A stretch of DNA of 64,000 bases from Rhizobiales bacterium YIM 77505 (GCA_000745135.1 JQNH01000001.1:3581501-3645500), one strand, 5' to 3'; numbered from the stretch's first letter, positions 10,698 to 23,414 are shown. Translations and numbers: made by a program. The notes: a model not told the origin generated them from the letters alone.

Positions 10698-11597
10698 ATG
10701 CCCGAGCTCCCCGAAGTCGAAACGGTCCGTCGCGGCCTGGAGCCCGCCATGGTCGGCGCCCGCTTCGTGAAAGTCGAACAACGACGGCCCGATCTGCGCA
10801 TCCCGTTCCCGGAGCGCTTCGTCGAGCGTCTGACGGGACGGACCGTCACGGCCCTTGGCCGACGCGCCAAGTATCTCCTCGCTGATCTGTCCTCAGGCGA
10901 GGTGTTGATCATGCATCTGGGCATGACCGGGCGCTTCCTGGTCGACGATGGCGGCAAAGCGAGCGGCGGCGGGCCGCCCCTGATCGGCGCCTATCGGCAC
11001 ACGGCAGGCGGCGTGCGCGCTCACGACCACGTGGTGTTCCACCTCTCGAACGGCGCCGTCGTGACCTACAACGACGCCCGCCGCTTCGGCTTCATGGACC
11101 TGGTGCCGCGGACGGAGCTCGATCGGTCGCGCCACTTCACCGGCCTGGGGATCGAGCCCTTGAGCGATGCCCTGTCCGGCGAGACCGTCGCGCAGCTCTT
11201 ACTTGGCCGGCGGGCGCCGCTCAAGGCCGCGCTCCTCGACCAGCGCCTTATCGCAGGCCTTGGCAACATCTATGTCTGTGAAGCGCTCTACCGCGCCGGC
11301 CTCCACCCTAGCGCCCCTGCCGGATCGCTTGCGACCCCGACGGGCCGGCCGACCGCCAAGGCGCACCGCTTGGCCGAAGCGATCCGCGAGGTGCTGAACG
11401 AGGCCGTCGCGGCCGGCGGCTCGACGCTGCGCGACTATGCTCGGACCGATGGCTCGCTCGGCTATTTCCAGCACCGCTTCCGCGTCTATGACCGGGAGGG
11501 GAAACCCTGCATGAGGGCGGGCTGCAAGGGAGAGATCCGGCGCCTCGTGCAGGGCGGCCGTTCCACCTTCTTCTGCCCGGTCTGCCAGAGACCATAG
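10698..11597 (+). CDS. mutM: Formamidopyrimidine-DNA glycosylase
   Basis: Bifunctional DNA glycosylase/AP lyase that removes 8-oxoguanine and formamidopyrimidines, 299 residues. The ATG at 10698 gives [13 protein letters not shown], where the proline exposed after Met removal is the catalytic nucleophile and E3 is the acid. The C-terminal zinc finger is [10 protein letters not shown]...FFCPVCQ. There is a loop with G/A/T/P-rich sequence near residue 205 that is slightly longer than in the E. coli enzyme. The open frame upstream of 10698 is not conserved and overlaps the divergent promoter region. Confidence 0.96.
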   Translation: MPELPEVETVRRGLEPAMVGARFVKVEQRRPDLRIPFPERFVERLTGRTVTALGRRAKYLLADLSSGEVLIMHLGMTGRFLVDDGGKASGGGPPLIGAYRHTAGGVRAHDHVVFHLSNGAVVTYNDARRFGFMDLVPRTELDRSRHFTGLGIEPLSDALSGETVAQLLLGRRAPLKAALLDQRLIAGLGNIYVCEALYRAGLHPSAPAGSLATPTGRPTAKAHRLAEAIREVLNEAVAAGGSTLRDYARTDGSLGYFQHRFRVYDREGKPCMRAGCKGEIRRLVQGGRSTFFCPVCQRP

Positions 11598-11665
11598 GCA
11601 TCATATCAGCCCCTCGCCAAGGCACACGGAGGCCGCTAAGAAGCGCGCAAGCTGAGGGAAGCGCC

Positions 11666-12439
11666 ATGGCTTATGAAACCATTCTCGTCGAGACACGCGG
11701 CAAGGTTGGCCTCGTCACGCTCAACCGCCCCCAGGCGTTGAACGCGCTCAACTCCACCCTCGTCGGAGAGCTCAATCGGGCGCTGGACGATTTTGAGGCC
11801 GACCCAGCCATAGGCTGCATCGTCATCACCGGCTCCGAGAAGGCCTTTGCGGCCGGCGCCGATATCAAAGAGATGCAGACTCTTTCTTTCCCGCAAACCT
11901 ACCTGGACGATTTCATCACCGCTTGGGACCGGGTGGGCGCGCGGCGCAAGCCCATCGTGGCTGCGGTGGCCGGCTTCGCCCTCGGCGGCGGCTGCGAGCT
12001 CGCCATGATGTGCGACATCATCATCGCAGCCGACACGGCGAAGTTCGGTCAGCCGGAGATCAAGCTCGGCGTCATGCCAGGCGCTGGCGGGACGCAGCGC
12101 CTCACGCGCATCGTGGGCAAGGCAAAGGCCATGGAGATGTGCCTCACCGGCCGCATGATGGATGCTCAAGAAGCCGAACGCTCCGGGCTCGTGTCCCGCG
12201 TCGTGCCTGCGGCCGATCTCCTGTCAGAGGCGATGAAGACGGCCGAAACTATCGCCTCCATGTCGCTTCCCATCGCCATGATGGCGAAGGAGAGCGTCAA
12301 CCGCGCCTATGAAACGACGCTTGCGGAAGGCGTACGCTTCGAGCGCAGGCTCTTCCACGCCATGTTCGCGACCGCCGACCAGAAGGAAGGCATGGCCGCC
12401 TTCGTCGCCAAGCGCCAGGCGAATTTCCAGAACAAGTAA
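11666..12439 (+). CDS. Enoyl-CoA hydratase
   Basis: Crotonase-fold enoyl-CoA hydratase, 257 residues, hydrating trans-2-enoyl-CoA in beta-oxidation-type pathways. The oxyanion-hole segments are [11 protein letters not shown] (about 51-61) and [15 protein letters not shown] (about 105-119). The two catalytic glutamates of true hydratases map to the GGCELA and [13 protein letters not shown] regions. It lies 68 bases after mutM and 153 before rpsT, a common neighbour of rpsT-dnaA in this order. The physiological substrate is not evident. Confidence 0.9.
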   Translation: MAYETILVETRGKVGLVTLNRPQALNALNSTLVGELNRALDDFEADPAIGCIVITGSEKAFAAGADIKEMQTLSFPQTYLDDFITAWDRVGARRKPIVAAVAGFALGGGCELAMMCDIIIAADTAKFGQPEIKLGVMPGAGGTQRLTRIVGKAKAMEMCLTGRMMDAQEAERSGLVSRVVPAADLLSEAMKTAETIASMSLPIAMMAKESVNRAYETTLAEGVRFERRLFHAMFATADQKEGMAAFVAKRQANFQNK

Positions 12440-12592
12440 CTGAACGTTGACGGGCGGCCGGGGCCCGTCTATAAGCCGCCCCTTACGAGACCGCGGCCGC
12501 GCCGCGGTCTCTCCCGTTTCACGCACGCACGCAGCCTGTCGCCCGGGGCGCCCGCCGCCTCACGCGCGATCGCATTTCGGACGAGGATAGCC

Positions 12593-12859
12593 ATGGCCAA
12601 CACCGTGTCGGCCAAGAAGATGACCCGCAAGATCGCCAAGCGCACGGCGATCAACCGCGCGCGCCGCAGCCGCATGCGCACCTTCATCCGCAAGGTCGAG
12701 GAGGCCATCGCCGGCGGCGATCAGGCGGCGGCGATGGCCGCTTTGAGGGCCGCCGAGCCGGAGATCATGCGCGCGGCGCAGAAAGGCGTCGTGCACAAGA
12801 ACACGGCGTCGCGAAAGGTCTCGCGCCTTGCCTCCCGCATCAAGGCCCTGAGCGCCTAA
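12593..12859 (+). CDS. rpsT: 30S ribosomal protein S20
   Basis: 88-residue basic protein binding 16S rRNA, typical S20 length. [20 protein letters not shown] and the K/R-rich helical body ending [15 protein letters not shown] are characteristic. GAGGATAGCC precedes the ATG. A strong intrinsic terminator follows at 12883-12906. Its position upstream of dnaA is conserved in Hyphomicrobiales. Confidence 0.97.
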   Translation: MANTVSAKKMTRKIAKRTAINRARRSRMRTFIRKVEEAIAGGDQAAAMAALRAAEPEIMRAAQKGVVHKNTASRKVSRLASRIKALSA

Positions 12860-12882
12860 GAGGCCTTGACATCATAGTCTTC

Positions 12883-12906
12883 AGCCCGGCCTTGGCCGGG
12901 CTTTTC
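12883..12906 (+). terminator. Rho-independent terminator after rpsT
   Basis: Perfect GC-rich hairpin, AGCCCGGC at 12883-12890 and GCCGGGCT at 12895-12902 with a four-base loop, followed directly by TTTCATTTT. It ends the rpsT transcript and separates it from the long dnaA leader region. Confidence 0.9.
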
Positions 12907-13592
12907 ATTTTGCAGCGCCGCGAATTTCCTGCCGCGACTCCTGTTGACTCTTGCCGCGCGCTCGCGGGTGGAAGCAGGTGCGCGCCCTACGCGCCGCCGC
13001 TCAAATAAACCGAAGACAGTTCAGCAGCTTAAGGGGCAAAGCCGTTTTGCGCGCTGGATTCATTCCTGACTCGCTGAGAATCGTGGTCGCGGCTCGAGCC
13101 GCACACGCGATGCGAGTCTCCGCTTGCCGCGCCAACCGGACGTTAAGAAAACCTTAAGGACCTCAGCCGGTTATTTTGAGCTCGCGCCTTTCCCGCCAGG
13201 CTCCCGCAGCGGGCGTGGCCCGAGTCGCTGATTCGTTCCAGTTGCGCAGCTTTGGGGGCCTGTGTAAGGTTTCCCCACTTCAGCAATAGAGCTGAAGTAA
13301 TCCAAGCATAACGAACGTAATTCTCCTCTTTCGAGGATACGGCGATGCTTTGCTCATATAGTTCAAAATCAAAACGGCGGCGTGCTGTCGCCTTGCGGTG
13401 ATCCGATGGCGGATTTCCTGGCTCATTAGTACCGTTCAACACGCACGATTGATGGGGCAGCCGACTTCGATCTCGGTCGAAGGGGGTCGTCGTGCGCGAA
13501 TGACTGGTTCGATCCATCGTCGGCGACGGTAGATGTGAACCCGGGAATGACGCCGTCCGTTGGACGTGCGGGGGTGAGGAGGAGTTGAGACA
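12907..13592. other. Long rpsT-dnaA intergenic region with small inverted repeats
   Basis: Non-coding stretch of nearly 690 bases upstream of dnaA. It holds a TTAAG/CTTAA inverted repeat (13143-13157), a perfect ACTTCAGC/GCTGAAGT inverted repeat with a six-base spacer (13277-13298), and a CTTCGA/TCGAAG hairpin near 13468-13487. I looked for the DnaA-box consensus TTATCCACA on both strands and saw no convincing copy or cluster, so this is not supported as oriC by eye. It probably carries the dnaA promoter and leader. Short frames here have no family features. Confidence 0.5.
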
Positions 13593-15089
13593 ATGCAAGG
13601 CGGGGAGGAGCATCGGGCCCGCGCGGGTTCCAGCGTCAGGGCGGTCGAGGAGGAGAGCACCCGGGACACCGCTCATGGCGAGATCTGGTCCCGCGTCAAA
13701 CGTCGCTTGCGTGCCGAGCTCGGCGAGGATGTGTTCACGAGTTGGTTCGCTCGCCTCGAGCTGGAAGCGGTGAGCGGCGGCTGCGCCCAGCTCACGGTGC
13801 CGACCCGCTTTCTGAAGAGCTGGATCGAGGCCCACTACGCCGACCGCGTGCTGTCGATCTATCGCAGCGAAGCGCCGCAGATCGAGCGCATCGCCATCGG
13901 CGTCCGCGGCTCCACGCCTCGCGAAGCGCCTGGCGGAGCGATGGGCGAGGCCGCGCGCGAGGCTGGGAGCGGCGAGGGCGCGCGGCTGAGGCTCGTCACG
14001 GACCGGGACGCAGGTCCTCTCCAGGCCGAGCGCAACGAGGCCAGCGACCTCGGCGGCGCTCCTCTCGATCCGCGGCTCACCTTCGACAGCTTCATCGTCG
14101 GGCGCTCCAACGCACTCGCCCACGCTGCAGCCGATCGCGTTGCACGCCACCAGGGGGGGCATGCCCTCTACAACCCGCTGTTCCTTCATGCGGGAGTCGG
14201 ACTTGGCAAGACCCATCTCTTGCATGCCATCGGACATGAAGCGCGACGGGCGGGCCGTCGGGTCATCTATCTCACCGCCGATCGTTTCATGTATGGCTTC
14301 GTCGCCTCGCTCAAGGCGCAGACGTCCCTCGCCTTCAAGGAGCGTCTGCGCGGCATCGATCTCCTCATCATCGATGACGTGCAGTTCATCCAGGGCAAAA
14401 CCATCCAGCAGGAGTTCGGCCATACCCTGAACGCTCTCATCGATTCCGGGCGGCAGATCGTCGTTGCCGCCGACCGGCCGCCAAGCGATCTTGAGAGCCT
14501 CGACGAGCGCGTCCGGTCGCGGCTCGGCGGTGGCTTGGTGGTCGAGATCGGCGCTCTCGACGAGGCGCTGCGCGGCGCCATTCTCGCCGCCCGCATCGCA
14601 GCCCTCAAAGCCTCCCACCCCGGCTTCGAGGTGAGCCCGGCCGTGATCTCCTACGTCGCCCGGGCGATCACCGCCAACGGCCGCGATCTCGAGGGCGCTG
14701 TGAACCGGCTTCTCGCCCACGCGACCCTCACCGGCTCCGCTATCACCATCGAGACGGCGGAGGTCGCCATTCGCGACCTCGTGCGCAATCGCGAGCCGAA
14801 GCGCGTCAAGATCGAGGAAATCCAGAAGCTCGTCGCCAGCCACTACAATGTCTCGCGCTCCGATATCCTCTCGGAGCGGCGGACCGCCGCGGTGGTGAAG
14901 CCGCGCCAGATCGCCATGTACCTCGCCAAGGTGCTCACCTTGCGCTCCCTTCCCGAAATCGGGCGCCGCTTCGGCGGTCGCGATCACACCACCGTTCTCC
15001 ATGCAGTGCGCAAAATCGAGAAGGCGCTCGGCGAGGACACGGCGCTCCACGACGAAGTGGAGCTGTTGAAGCGGATGCTCCAAGAGTGA
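13593..15089 (+). CDS. dnaA: Chromosomal replication initiator protein DnaA
   Basis: Replication initiator, 498 residues. Domain I begins near residue 29 ([22 protein letters not shown]). A short linker is followed by the AAA+ domain III with [16 protein letters not shown] (Walker A, near residue 205) and IDDVQFI (Walker B). Domain IV ends with the DNA-binding signature [23 protein letters not shown] precedes the ATG at 13593 at ideal spacing. Residues 1-28 are a non-conserved polar tail. A second start within that tail is possible, but the ribosome-binding site supports this one. Confidence 0.97.
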   Translation: MQGGEEHRARAGSSVRAVEEESTRDTAHGEIWSRVKRRLRAELGEDVFTSWFARLELEAVSGGCAQLTVPTRFLKSWIEAHYADRVLSIYRSEAPQIERIAIGVRGSTPREAPGGAMGEAAREAGSGEGARLRLVTDRDAGPLQAERNEASDLGGAPLDPRLTFDSFIVGRSNALAHAAADRVARHQGGHALYNPLFLHAGVGLGKTHLLHAIGHEARRAGRRVIYLTADRFMYGFVASLKAQTSLAFKERLRGIDLLIIDDVQFIQGKTIQQEFGHTLNALIDSGRQIVVAADRPPSDLESLDERVRSRLGGGLVVEIGALDEALRGAILAARIAALKASHPGFEVSPAVISYVARAITANGRDLEGAVNRLLAHATLTGSAITIETAEVAIRDLVRNREPKRVKIEEIQKLVASHYNVSRSDILSERRTAAVVKPRQIAMYLAKVLTLRSLPEIGRRFGGRDHTTVLHAVRKIEKALGEDTALHDEVELLKRMLQE

Positions 15090-15240
15090 AAGCTGAAAGG
15101 AGGGATGTGGCTGTGTGAGCATGGCTCACTCCGGCCTTGCTTCCCGGGCATTCCTTCGCCAATCTGCGGCCCCGCCTCCTTGAGGAGCGGCCTCGGATCA
15201 GATGTCGTCCGATCCGCGACAAGGCAACAAGAGTTGACCT

Positions 15241-16359
15241 ATGAAGGTGACAGTCGAACGAGCGGCGCTCTTGAGGTCGCTCGGGCATGTGCATCGCGTC
15301 GTCGAACGGCGCAACACCATTCCGATTCTCTCGAACGTGCTGCTGCGCGGAGAGGACGACGGGCTGCGCCTGAAAGCGACCGACCTTGATGTCGAAGTGA
15401 CCGAAACCATCGCTGCCGACACGCTCCAGACCGGTGCGACGACGGTGCCGGCGCATGTCATCTATGACATCGTCCGCAAGCTCCCGGAAGGCGCGCAAGT
15501 CTCGCTCGAGACGACGGGCGATACCGGCCAGATGCAACTCCGCTCGGGCCGGTCGCGCTTCATGCTGCAGACCCTGCCCGAGAGCGACTTCCCGGATCTC
15601 GCCGCTGGCGAGTTGCCGGTTCGCTTCACGCTGCCGCCCGCCGAGCTCAAGCGGCTCATCGACAAGACTCAATTCGCGATCTCCACCGAGGAGACGCGCT
15701 ACTATCTCAACGGCATCTACTTCCACACCATCGCCGCCCAGGGCGCGACCATGCTGCGCGCCGTTGCCACTGACGGACACCGTTTGGCGCGGATTGAAAT
15801 CCCGGCCCCGGAAGGTGCGGACGGCATGCCCGGCGTGATCGTGCCGCGCAAGGCGGTGGCCGAGATCCAGAAGCTTCTGGAGGGCGCGGATCAAGACGTC
15901 CTGATCGAGCTCTCCCCCGCCAAGATCCGCCTCACGGTCGCGGGGGTCGTCCTGACCTCGAAGCTCATCGACGGCACCTTCCCCGATTATCAGCGCGTGA
16001 TCCCGACGGCCAACGACAAGCACCTGATCATCGACCGCGATGATTTCGCTCGCGCCGTCGACCGCGTCTCGACCATTTCCTCCGAGCGGGGCCGGGCGGT
16101 GAAGCTGTCGCTCAGCGACGGCAAGCTCACGCTGACCGTCACCAATCCGGATTCAGGCAGCGCCACCGAGGAGCTCGAGGTAGACTACGACGCTACGCCC
16201 CTCGATATCGGCTTCAACGCCCGCTACCTCCTCGACATCGCGGCGCAACTGGACGGCGACACCGCTCTGTTCAAGCTTGCCGATCCCGGCTCTCCGACCC
16301 TCATCCAGGATCGCGACGGCTCGGCCGCGCTATATGTCCTGATGCCGATGCGGGTGTAG
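15241..16359 (+). CDS. dnaN: DNA polymerase III beta subunit (sliding clamp)
   Basis: 372-residue ring-forming clamp that tethers the replicative polymerase to DNA. N-terminal MKVTVERAALLRSLGHVHRVVERRNTIPILSNV, split here for description, and the C-terminal LMPMRV are characteristic. It lies 151 bases downstream of dnaA and 12 bases upstream of recF, the classical dnaA-dnaN-recF order. Confidence 0.97.
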   Translation: MKVTVERAALLRSLGHVHRVVERRNTIPILSNVLLRGEDDGLRLKATDLDVEVTETIAADTLQTGATTVPAHVIYDIVRKLPEGAQVSLETTGDTGQMQLRSGRSRFMLQTLPESDFPDLAAGELPVRFTLPPAELKRLIDKTQFAISTEETRYYLNGIYFHTIAAQGATMLRAVATDGHRLARIEIPAPEGADGMPGVIVPRKAVAEIQKLLEGADQDVLIELSPAKIRLTVAGVVLTSKLIDGTFPDYQRVIPTANDKHLIIDRDDFARAVDRVSTISSERGRAVKLSLSDGKLTLTVTNPDSGSATEELEVDYDATPLDIGFNARYLLDIAAQLDGDTALFKLADPGSPTLIQDRDGSAALYVLMPMRV

Positions 16360-16371
16360 CGCCCGACGCTC

Positions 16372-17526
16372 GTGCCCGCCGAGAATCCTGATGCGCCGCG
16401 CGTCGCGCGCCTGATCCTGCAGGACTTCCGCACCTATGCCGCCCTCGACCTTGCGGTGGCCGGGCGGCTTGTGGCGCTCGTCGGCGAGAACGGGGCCGGC
16501 AAAACCAATATCCTGGAAGCCCTGTCACTGTTCGCTCCGGGCCGGGGCTTGCGTCGTGCGGAGCTTCCCGAAATGGCCCGAAGGTCCGGCCCTGGCTCCT
16601 TTGCGATCTCTGCCGCTTTGGAGACCGCTTACGGCGAGCACCGCCTGGGCACTGGTATCGAGCGCCAGCCGGGAGAGGGCCGGCCGGCCCGCCTGTGCCG
16701 GATCGACGGAGGACCGGTGCCCTCGGCCGCAGCCTTCGCCGAGCATGTGCGCGTCGTCTGGCTTACGCCCGATCTCGATGCGCTTTTCCGCGGGCCGGCG
16801 GGGGACCGGCGCCGCTTTCTCGATCGTCTCGTCCTCGCCATCGACTCCGAGCATGCAGCCCGCATCAATGCGCTCGAGCGGTCCCTGCGCTCGCGGAACC
16901 GGGTGCTCGAGGAGAGCCCGGAAGATCATCTCTGGCTCGACGCCATCGAGCGCGAGCTTGCCGAACTCGCCGTTGCCGTGGCGGCGGCGCGGCAGGAGGC
17001 CGTCGCTCGGCTGACGGCGCTGATTCTCGCCAATCGCGATGAAGCCTCCCCCTTCCCTTTCGCCACGATCGCCCTGGACGGGGAGATCGACCGGCTTGTT
17101 GCTTCATTTCCGGCCGTCGACGCGGAGGACCGGTACCGGACCATGCTCGCCGAGAGCCGCAGCCGCGACCGCGCCGCGGGCCGCACCCTCATCGGCCCCC
17201 AGGCCACGGACCTCCTGGTCCGCCACGGCCCCAAGGACATCCCGGCGGGGCAGGCCTCGACGGGCGAGCAGAAGGCTCTGCTCGTGGGCCTCGTGCTTGC
17301 CCATGCGCAGCTCGTCGGGTCCATGAGCGGCATCACCCCGCTCGTCCTTCTCGATGAGGTGGCGGCCCACCTCGATCCCCGCCGCCGCCGCGGCCTCTTC
17401 GAGACGGTCGAACGGCTCGGCGCACAGGTATGGATGACGGGCGCCGATCCCCTGCTCTTTGCCGAGCTCAAGGAAGCGGAGATCTTCGAGGTCACGCCGG
17501 GCCGGATCGAGCCGCTGCGGCGTTGA
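16372..17526 (+). CDS. recF: DNA replication and repair protein RecF
   Basis: SMC-like ATPase acting with RecO and RecR to load RecA at single-strand gaps, 384 residues. Walker A is GENGAGKTNILEAL (about 39-52). The ABC-type signature lies in the STGEQKALLVGL segment and Walker B is LVLLDEVAAHLD, near the C terminus. The start codon is GTG at 16372, 12 bases after dnaN, so it is very likely in the same transcript. Confidence 0.96.
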   Translation: MPAENPDAPRVARLILQDFRTYAALDLAVAGRLVALVGENGAGKTNILEALSLFAPGRGLRRAELPEMARRSGPGSFAISAALETAYGEHRLGTGIERQPGEGRPARLCRIDGGPVPSAAAFAEHVRVVWLTPDLDALFRGPAGDRRRFLDRLVLAIDSEHAARINALERSLRSRNRVLEESPEDHLWLDAIERELAELAVAVAAARQEAVARLTALILANRDEASPFPFATIALDGEIDRLVASFPAVDAEDRYRTMLAESRSRDRAAGRTLIGPQATDLLVRHGPKDIPAGQASTGEQKALLVGLVLAHAQLVGSMSGITPLVLLDEVAAHLDPRRRRGLFETVERLGAQVWMTGADPLLFAELKEAEIFEVTPGRIEPLRR

Positions 17527-17654
17527 CCCCGCATCCGGCTCTGCCGCCCCGCCTGCCGGTGCGGCATCAGCGACCCGTTGAGGACGCCTGCGGGACACGA
17601 TAGGCGAAGCCCCTCGGCTCCGCCGTCTCGCGGCGACTCGCCTCGTCCCGCGCC

Positions 17655-19475
17655 ATGAATGACCCTCTCGCCGCAGCTCGCGCCGCCCTGAAATCCGTCT
17701 TCGGCTATGACGACTTCCGCCCGGGGCAGGCGGAGGTGATGGGCGCCGTGCTGGCGGGCGAAGACGTGCTTGCCGTGATGCCGACCGGAAGCGGCAAGTC
17801 CATGTGCTACCAGCTCCCGGCCCTGGTCGAGGGAAGCCTGACCGTGGTCGTCTCGCCACTCATCGCTCTGATGCGCGATCAAGTCCACCAGCTTGAAGCG
17901 CTAGGCGTTGCAGCGGCAACGCTCAACTCCATGAGCACGGACGAGGAGGTGCGGCAGGCTTGGCGGCTCCTGCGCAGCGGCGAGTTGCGCCTCCTCTTCA
18001 TCTCGCCTGAACGCTTGCTGGTTGACGGCCTCGCCGACCGGCTGCGGGAGGCCGGCACGCGCCGGCTTGCCATCGACGAAGCGCATTGCGTGTCGCAGTG
18101 GGGACATGACTTCCGCCCTGAATATCGCGAGATCGCCCGGGCGCGGCACGCGCTTGGGGGCGTGCAGACGCTGGCCCTGACCGCGACGGCGGATCGCGTC
18201 ACGCGCGAGGACATCGTCGAGCGACTGTTCCCTCGCAAGCCGCGCGTGTTCGTGCACAGCTTCGATCGGCCGAACATCCATCTGCGCTTCGCCGCCAAAG
18301 ACCAGCCCCGGCGGCAGATCAGCGAGTTCCTTGCCCCCCACCGGAACCACAGCGGCATCGTCTATTGTGCGTCGCGCAAGCGCACCGAAAACCTCGCCGA
18401 GACCTTGAGCGAGCGGGGCTTTCGGGCGCTCGCCTATCACGCTGGGCTCGACGCGGATTTGCGCGCCCGGCGGCAGGACGCGTTCCTGCAGGAGGATGGC
18501 GTGGTCATGGTGGCCACGATCGCGTTCGGCATGGGCATCAACAAGCCCGATGTCCGCTTCGTCTGCCACGCCGACATGCCGGCGAACATCGAGAGCTACT
18601 ACCAGGAGATCGGCCGCGCCGGCCGCGACGGGTTGCCTGCGGACACGCTCACCCTGTTCGGCTTCGAGGACATGGCTCTGCGCCGCCGCCAGATCGACGA
18701 GAAGGAGGTGCCTGAGGGGCGCCGCCTCGTCGAGCGCCGAAAGCTCGAGGCGATGATCGCCTTGTGCGAGGCGGCGAGCTGTCGCCGGCAGGCGTTGCTG
18801 GCCTATTTCGGCGAGGAAAGCGCCGAGCCTTGCGGGCGCTGCGATCTTTGCCAAGGCGGCGTTGCTCTGATCGACGGGACCGTGGAAGCCCGGAAGATCC
18901 TTTCGGCGATCGCCCGCACCGGCGAGCGCTTCGGAGCCGGTTACATTTCCGACATCCTCCATGGCCGTGAGACGGAGGCGATCCGCCGCAACGGCCACGC
19001 CTCGCTCAAGACCTTCGGCGTCGGAAAGGACCGAACCACCCGCGCCTGGCGCTCGGCCATCCGCCAGCTCTTCGCGGCCGGCGCGCTTGCCGAGGGAGAA
19101 GCGGGAGGCCTGCGCATCACCGAGAAGGGCGAGGCCATCCTCTTTGGCCGCCAGACCATTGCGCTCCGCCCGGAGCCCGACCGCGCCGAGCGCCGCTGCG
19201 TCAGGGTTGAGGATCCGGATGCCCTCGATCCCGTAGCGGAAGCGCTCTTTCAGCATTTGCGGAGCTTGCGCGCCGCCATTGCCCGGGAGGAGGGAATGGC
19301 CGCCTACATGGTCTTTGCCGACCGCACTCTGATCGAGATGGCGCGGCTCAAGCCCCTCGACCGTTACGCCCTGCGCATGGTCCATGGCGTCGGCGAGCGC
19401 AAGCTTGCGGCTTACGGCGACGTTTTTCTGAACGCCATCAAGGAGTTCCTGAGCCGAAGGACGTCCTCCGAATGA
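17655..19475 (+). CDS. recQ: ATP-dependent DNA helicase RecQ
   Basis: 3'-5' superfamily 2 helicase, 606 residues. In order: Walker A MPTGSGKSMCYQLPA, the DEAH box in IDEAHCVSQWGHDFRPEY, motif VI region YYQEIGRAGRDG, the RecQ-C zinc site (CEAASC...CGRCDLC, about residues 371-400), the winged helix, and a C-terminal HRDC domain (about 525-600). It lies between recF and gyrB, so the usual recF-gyrB neighbourhood is interrupted by a repair helicase. There are 128 bases after recF, enough for its own promoter. Confidence 0.96.
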   Translation: MNDPLAAARAALKSVFGYDDFRPGQAEVMGAVLAGEDVLAVMPTGSGKSMCYQLPALVEGSLTVVVSPLIALMRDQVHQLEALGVAAATLNSMSTDEEVRQAWRLLRSGELRLLFISPERLLVDGLADRLREAGTRRLAIDEAHCVSQWGHDFRPEYREIARARHALGGVQTLALTATADRVTREDIVERLFPRKPRVFVHSFDRPNIHLRFAAKDQPRRQISEFLAPHRNHSGIVYCASRKRTENLAETLSERGFRALAYHAGLDADLRARRQDAFLQEDGVVMVATIAFGMGINKPDVRFVCHADMPANIESYYQEIGRAGRDGLPADTLTLFGFEDMALRRRQIDEKEVPEGRRLVERRKLEAMIALCEAASCRRQALLAYFGEESAEPCGRCDLCQGGVALIDGTVEARKILSAIARTGERFGAGYISDILHGRETEAIRRNGHASLKTFGVGKDRTTRAWRSAIRQLFAAGALAEGEAGGLRITEKGEAILFGRQTIALRPEPDRAERRCVRVEDPDALDPVAEALFQHLRSLRAAIAREEGMAAYMVFADRTLIEMARLKPLDRYALRMVHGVGERKLAAYGDVFLNAIKEFLSRRTSSE

Positions 19476-19487
19476 TCAGCGTCGTCG

Positions 19488-19505
19488 CGCGCGCGTACGC
19501 GCGCG
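19488..19505. repeat. 18-bp alternating CG palindrome in the recQ-gyrB gap
   Basis: Perfect palindrome of alternating purine and pyrimidine, C-G repeats centred on TA at 19496-19497. The alternating tract extends a couple of bases to the left. Such a tract is a good candidate for cruciform or Z-DNA extrusion under negative supercoiling. It lies about 105 bases before the gyrB start. It has no run of T after it, so it is not a standard terminator for recQ. Confidence 0.6.
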
Positions 19506-19534
19506 GGGGTGAAATTTCCACTCAGACGCCCTAA

Positions 19535-22090
<2,556 letters not shown>

Positions 22091-22466
22091 GTTTTCGGCC
22101 GACGGCGTATCTTGGCGCGGCCCTGTGCAGGCTGGCGGCAAGTAAGAAGCCCGGCTGTCAGCCGGGCCGAGGGGCGCCATAGATAGGGCAAGGTCAGCCC
22201 AGGCTCCCAAGCAGAACCATAAGAGCCGACACGGCTGTCGTCGATGTTATAAAACCGACAGACGCACGAACAAATGATGGTTTTGTTGCCGCCTCTTCCA
22301 CGTTCCGTCTCCACTTGATCAGGGTGCCTGAACAACAGCTCTGGGAAATCCTGGTTCCCGCCCACATGACGTCGGCTTTCTGCCGCCTTTTCGTCGCAGC
22401 TGGAGAGGGGGCGAAGGCAACCGGAGGCTTAACACTATGCCTGCGCGGCTACGTCTCGTCTGCTGC
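22091..22466. other. Convergent intergenic region with hairpin after gyrB
   Basis: No supported gene. It contains a perfect hairpin GCCCGGCT-GTC-AGCCGGGC at 22149-22167, about 60 bases after the gyrB stop. The hairpin probably ends or stabilises the gyrB message although no T-run follows. The stretch 22235-22300 is noticeably AT-richer than its surroundings. Frames here are shadows without family features. Confidence 0.5.
22149..22167 (+). terminator. Hairpin downstream of gyrB
   Basis: Eight-base perfect GC stem with a three-base loop, positioned between convergent gyrB and the ABC ATPase gene. It lacks a U-tract, so it is a weaker intrinsic terminator or a 3'-end stabiliser. Confidence 0.5.
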
Positions 22467-23414
22467 TCACGCCGGTCGCGCGGCCGCTTCGCGGATCGTG
22501 CCAAGCGAAAGGCGCCCGACTCTGGCGCCGGCTGAGTCGACCACTGCGGCTGTCTCGGCCCCATGAGCGAGCAGCACAGCCAAGGCGTCGCGCAGGGAGC
22601 TTTCGGATAGAAGAGATGGAGCGTCTGGGGGGGCCTGTAGAGGCTCTGCGGCCTCCCCCACCTTGACAAGCGCCAAGCGCTTCAGCGCCCGGTCGGTTCC
22701 AACGAAATCGGCGACGAAAGTATCCTTTGGTGCGGCGAGCAGCCGGTCCGGCGGATCGCATTGCAGGAGGCGACCGTCCTTCATGATGGCGACGAGGTCA
22801 CCCATGCGGATTGCCTCATCCACATCATGCGTGACGAAGACCACCGTCTTCTTCAAGTCTCTCATGATGTTGACGAATTCGCCCTGGAGGCGGCTGCGCA
22901 CCACTGGATCGACGGCGCCAAAAGGCTCATCCATCAACATGACCGGCGGGTCGGCCGCAAGCGCCCGCGCCACCCCGACGCGCTGGCGCTGGCCGCCCGA
23001 CAGATGGCGCGGATAGCGATGGACGAACTCGGCCGGCTCGAGGCCGACGAGATGGAGCATCTCCTCCACCCGTTGGACGATGCGCTTCTTGGGCCATCGC
23101 AGGAGGCGCGGCACGGTGGCAACGTTTTCTGCGACCGTCATATGCGGAAAGAGCCCGACCTGCTGGATCACGTAACCGATCCGCCGGCGGAGCTGGACCG
23201 GGTCGACGCTCATCACGTCCTGGCCTTCGACGAGAATCTGGCCGGAGGTGGGTTCGATGAGGCGATTGACCATGCGGATGGTGGTGGTCTTGCCGCAGCC
23301 CGAGGGGCCGATGAGGGCACAGGTCTTGCCGCTCGGCACCATCAGCGTCAGCCGATCGACCGCATGACCGGCCGCTCCGGGGAAACGCTTGGAGACGGCA
23401 CGCAGCTCGATCAT
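22467..23414 (-). CDS. ABC transporter ATPase, glycine betaine/osmoprotectant type (orphan)
   Basis: ATP-binding subunit, 315 residues, of the OpuCA/ProV/OsmV class. Walker A is GPSGCGKTTTI (about 37-47), the signature motif LSGGQRQRVGVARAL, and Walker B VMLMDEPFGAVDP with the DPVVRSRLQ segment typical of this class. The C-terminal 70 residues carry one CBS-like segment (LRDALAVLLAHGAETAAVVD), as in the short OsmV-type ATPases. The ATG at 23414 gives MIELRAVSKRFPG. The upstream open frame is not conserved and overlaps a palindromic repeat. No permease or binding-protein gene is adjacent, so it must work with components coded elsewhere. Confidence 0.85.
   Translation of the reverse strand: MIELRAVSKRFPGAAGHAVDRLTLMVPSGKTCALIGPSGCGKTTTIRMVNRLIEPTSGQILVEGQDVMSVDPVQLRRRIGYVIQQVGLFPHMTVAENVATVPRLLRWPKKRIVQRVEEMLHLVGLEPAEFVHRYPRHLSGGQRQRVGVARALAADPPVMLMDEPFGAVDPVVRSRLQGEFVNIMRDLKKTVVFVTHDVDEAIRMGDLVAIMKDGRLLQCDPPDRLLAAPKDTFVADFVGTDRALKRLALVKVGEAAEPLQAPPDAPSLLSESSLRDALAVLLAHGAETAAVVDSAGARVGRLSLGTIREAAARPA

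Noticed and set aside
12951-13157. 68-codon frame in the dnaA leader
   Set aside because: No ribosome-binding site and no recognisable sequence; probably chance.
13501-13520. GGTTCGATCC, resembling a tRNA T-loop
   Set aside because: The flanking bases do not form a T-stem or acceptor stem, so no tRNA.
13143-15122. 659-codon minus-strand frame opposite dnaA
   Set aside because: Shadow of dnaA on the other strand; no family features and no ribosome-binding site logic.
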